NCBI RefSeq assembly: GCF_900100255.1
Contig: NZ_FMTS01000003.1
Coordinates: forward strand, 310,001-374,000
Length of the DNA stretch: 64,000 nucleotides
From: Asticcacaulis taihuensis
Lineage (GTDB): Bacteria > Pseudomonadota > Alphaproteobacteria > Caulobacterales > Caulobacteraceae
Reading direction: 5' to 3'
Positions within the stretch are counted from its first letter, which is position 1. Each line of letters opens with the position of its first letter. Below the pieces are notes generated by a model, which worked only from the letters and a program-made list of their open reading frames with translations, was not told the DNA's origin and did not search any database. Both the position numbers and the translations under genes were made by a program. Shown here piece after piece: positions 62,038-64,000 of the stretch.

Positions 62038-64000
62038 ATGCTGGAAAAAACCTTCGATCCCGCCGCCGTTGAGCCCCGCCTGTATAAAAAGTGGGAAGAG
62101 TCCGGCGTATTTTCCCCATCGGACGCGAAGGAAACCTTCTCAATCGTTATCCCGCCGCCCAACGTGACGGGCTCTCTGCATATCGGCCATGCGCTGAATA
62201 ATACACTGCAAGATGTGTTGACGCGGTTTGAGCGGATGCGCGGCAAGGCGGCCCTGTGGTTGCCGGGCACGGATCATGCCGGCATCGCTACCCAGATGGT
62301 GGTGGAGCGGCAACTGGCCGCTTTGGGGACCAATGTCGGTCGCCGCGAGATGGGACGCGAGGCTTTCGTCGCCAAGGTCTGGGAATGGAAGGCGGAATCG
62401 GGCGGTACTATCGTCAAACAGTTGCGCCGCCTTGGGGCCTCGTGCGACTGGTCGCGTGAACGCTTTACGCTCGATGACGGTCTGTCGGCGGCGGTGCGCA
62501 AGGTGTTCGTCACCCTGCACAAGCAGGGGCTGATGTACCGCGACAAGCGCCTGGTCAACTGGGATCCGCAGTTCCAGACGGCGATTTCGGACCTCGAAGT
62601 CGAGCAGAAGGAGGTCGATGGCCATTACTGGCATTTCGCCTATCCGCTCGCAGATGGCGTGACCTTCGACTATCCGGTCAAGTATGAAGACGGCAACGAC
62701 ACGACGGAGACGCGCGACTATATCGTCGTCGCTACCACGCGTCCGGAAACCATGCTGGGCGATAGTGGTGTCGCCGTGCATCCGGATGATGAGCGCTACA
62801 AGGGTCTGGTCGGCAAGTTTGTTATCCTGCCGATCACTGGTCGCCGTATCCCGATCGTGGCCGACGAATACGCCGATCCAGCCAAGGGCTCCGGCGCGGT
62901 CAAGATCACCCCGGCGCATGATTTCAACGACTTCCAGGTCGGCAAGCGTCATGACCTGGAGCAGATCAATATTCTTGACACCCAGGCCAATCTGCTGGCC
63001 TTCGATCCGGTGCCGGCGGAATATCGCGGCATGGAACGCTTTGCCGCGCGTAAGGCGATCATCGCCCGTGCGGAAGAAGAAGGCTGGCTGAAGCAGGTCG
63101 AGAAGACAAAGCACATGGTGCCGCATGGCGACCGTTCCGGCGTCGTCATTGAGCCTTTCCTGACCGATCAGTGGTACGTCAATGCCGGCGAACTGGCCAA
63201 GGAAGCCATCAAGGCGGTCGAAGATGGCCGCACGGTGTTCGAGCCGAAGAACTGGGAAAAGACCTACTTTGAATGGATGCGCAATATTGAGCCGTGGTGC
63301 GTGTCGCGCCAGCTCTGGTGGGGCCACCGCATTCCGGCCTGGTATGCCGAGGACGGCTATATCTTTGTCGCTGAAAGCGAAGCCGAAGCTCATGCCCAGG
63401 CCGAGGCCCATTACGGCCAGAAAGTTGCGCTGAAGCAGGACGAAGACGTCCTCGACACCTGGTTCTCGTCGGCGCTGTGGCCGTTTTCGACCATGGGCTG
63501 GCCGGACGAGACCTCCGACCTGCAACGTTTCTACCCGACGCACACCCTGATTACAGGTTTCGATATTATCTTCTTCTGGGTGGCCCGGATGATGATGATG
63601 GGGCTGCATTTCACCGGCCAGGCGCCCTTCAAGCGCGTCTTCATTAATGCCCTGGTCCGTGACGACAAGGGCCAGAAGATGTCCAAGTCCAAGGGCAATG
63701 TCATGGACCCGCTGGTCCTGATCGACGAGTTCGGCGCCGACGCCCTGCGCTTCACCCTGACCGCCATGTCGGGGCAGGGACGCGATATCAAGCTGGCCAA
63801 GCCGCGCATCGAGGGCTATCGCAATTTCTCGACCAAGCTGTGGAACGCCACGCGCTTCACGCAGATGAATGAATGCGCGCGCGTGGAAGGCTTCGACCCG
63901 TCGACCGCGAAACTGACGCTTAGCCGCTGGATCAGAGGCGAGGTGCAGAAGACGCTCTCAAGCGTGACGCAGGCGCTGGAAGCCTGCGCCTTCGATGATG
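62038..64000 (+). CDS. valS: Valyl-tRNA synthetase, 5' part
   Basis: 654 codons are in the window; the gene continues beyond base 64000, so no stop is seen. Class I motifs: HIGH at 48-51 in [15 protein letters not shown] and KMSKS at 547-551 in [13 protein letters not shown]. The CP1 editing domain lies between (about 190-330). The enzyme attaches valine to tRNA-Val and removes mischarged threonine. The ATG at 62038 gives the family start [20 protein letters not shown]. It is separated from popZ by a terminator. Confidence 0.96.
   Translation, partial: MLEKTFDPAAVEPRLYKKWEESGVFSPSDAKETFSIVIPPPNVTGSLHIGHALNNTLQDVLTRFERMRGKAALWLPGTDHAGIATQMVVERQLAALGTNVGRREMGREAFVAKVWEWKAESGGTIVKQLRRLGASCDWSRERFTLDDGLSAAVRKVFVTLHKQGLMYRDKRLVNWDPQFQTAISDLEVEQKEVDGHYWHFAYPLADGVTFDYPVKYEDGNDTTETRDYIVVATTRPETMLGDSGVAVHPDDERYKGLVGKFVILPITGRRIPIVADEYADPAKGSGAVKITPAHDFNDFQVGKRHDLEQINILDTQANLLAFDPVPAEYRGMERFAARKAIIARAEEEGWLKQVEKTKHMVPHGDRSGVVIEPFLTDQWYVNAGELAKEAIKAVEDGRTVFEPKNWEKTYFEWMRNIEPWCVSRQLWWGHRIPAWYAEDGYIFVAESEAEAHAQAEAHYGQKVALKQDEDVLDTWFSSALWPFSTMGWPDETSDLQRFYPTHTLITGFDIIFFWVARMMMMGLHFTGQAPFKRVFINALVRDDKGQKMSKSKGNVMDPLVLIDEFGADALRFTLTAMSGQGRDIKLAKPRIEGYRNFSTKLWNATRFTQMNECARVEGFDPSTAKLTLSRWIRGEVQKTLSSVTQALEACAFDD

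Noticed and set aside
62140-63609. 489-residue minus-strand ORF
   Set aside because: Antisense of valS, whose HIGH and KMSKS motifs are on the plus strand.

Overview
The window looks like chromosome of a stalked or holdfast-forming alphaproteobacterium of the order Caulobacterales, most likely Asticcacaulis or a close relative. The genus is an inference. The order rests on divK-pleD-rpmG, a PopZ gene next to valS, and a full set of holdfast polysaccharide genes (hfsD, A, B, C, H, G, F, E) in the order known from Caulobacter crescentus. Base composition is G+C-rich nearly throughout. No rRNA operon, CRISPR array, transposase or phage structural gene was seen.

Layout. 1-3118: partial HIT protein, fluoride channel crcB, and an overlapping chain of a pseudouridine synthase, a HAD phosphatase and an ATP12-type F1-ATPase chaperone. 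3179-7647: Mpo1-like, DUF482 and RidA genes on the minus strand, then the cell-cycle pair divK-pleD, then rpmG. 7860-14918: a secreted protein, RNase R, and a phosphorelay group (membrane histidine kinase between two CheY-like regulators). 15015-23597: SRPBCC protein, a coupled S9 peptidase / class A beta-lactamase / glutaminase operon, an Arg/Asp/Tyr-rich protein, selO with a cystatin-like gene, and nhaA. 23811-26254: a FATP-type acyl-CoA synthetase and a glycine-zipper envelope protein.

26377-30690 is the accessory part. A 2.3-kb cassette (XRE regulator, LuxR-type HTH protein with a C-terminal membrane helix, small helical protein, four-helix membrane protein) is bracketed by an ~85-bp direct duplication that carries the 5' end of a neighbouring gene. 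Next to it is an A+T-rich gene for an OLD-like ATPase with a TOPRIM-like tail, a plausible stand-alone phage-defence gene. The core genome resumes at gatB.

32389-38094: a Met/Ser-rich lipoprotein, a NatAB-type ABC exporter, and four minus-strand genes for secreted low-complexity proteins, the last with an RcnB-like domain. 38583-49782: a Sel1-like protein and the holdfast locus. hfsD diverges from hfsABC, and hfsEFGH converges on them across three small unrelated genes; together they encode initiation, elongation, deacetylation, flipping, polymerisation and export of the adhesin polysaccharide. 50050-56381: tRNA-Ser, an MgtC/DUF4010 protein, a host-attachment-family protein and an HlyD/FtsX/ATPase exporter. 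56827-64000: tRNA-Asn, a chemoreceptor, tRNA-Cys, a PCMT-family protein, a TolC-type channel, popZ and the 5' part of valS.

Intergenic regions carry several small repeat families: a palindromic element with ccggcgatagcggtagc ends (three copies), an element with a 9-bp agattacgc periodicity (two copies), G+C-rich REP-like hairpins, and one MITE-like element upstream of hfsF. All function calls are from reading translated sequence and motifs; no database search was run.
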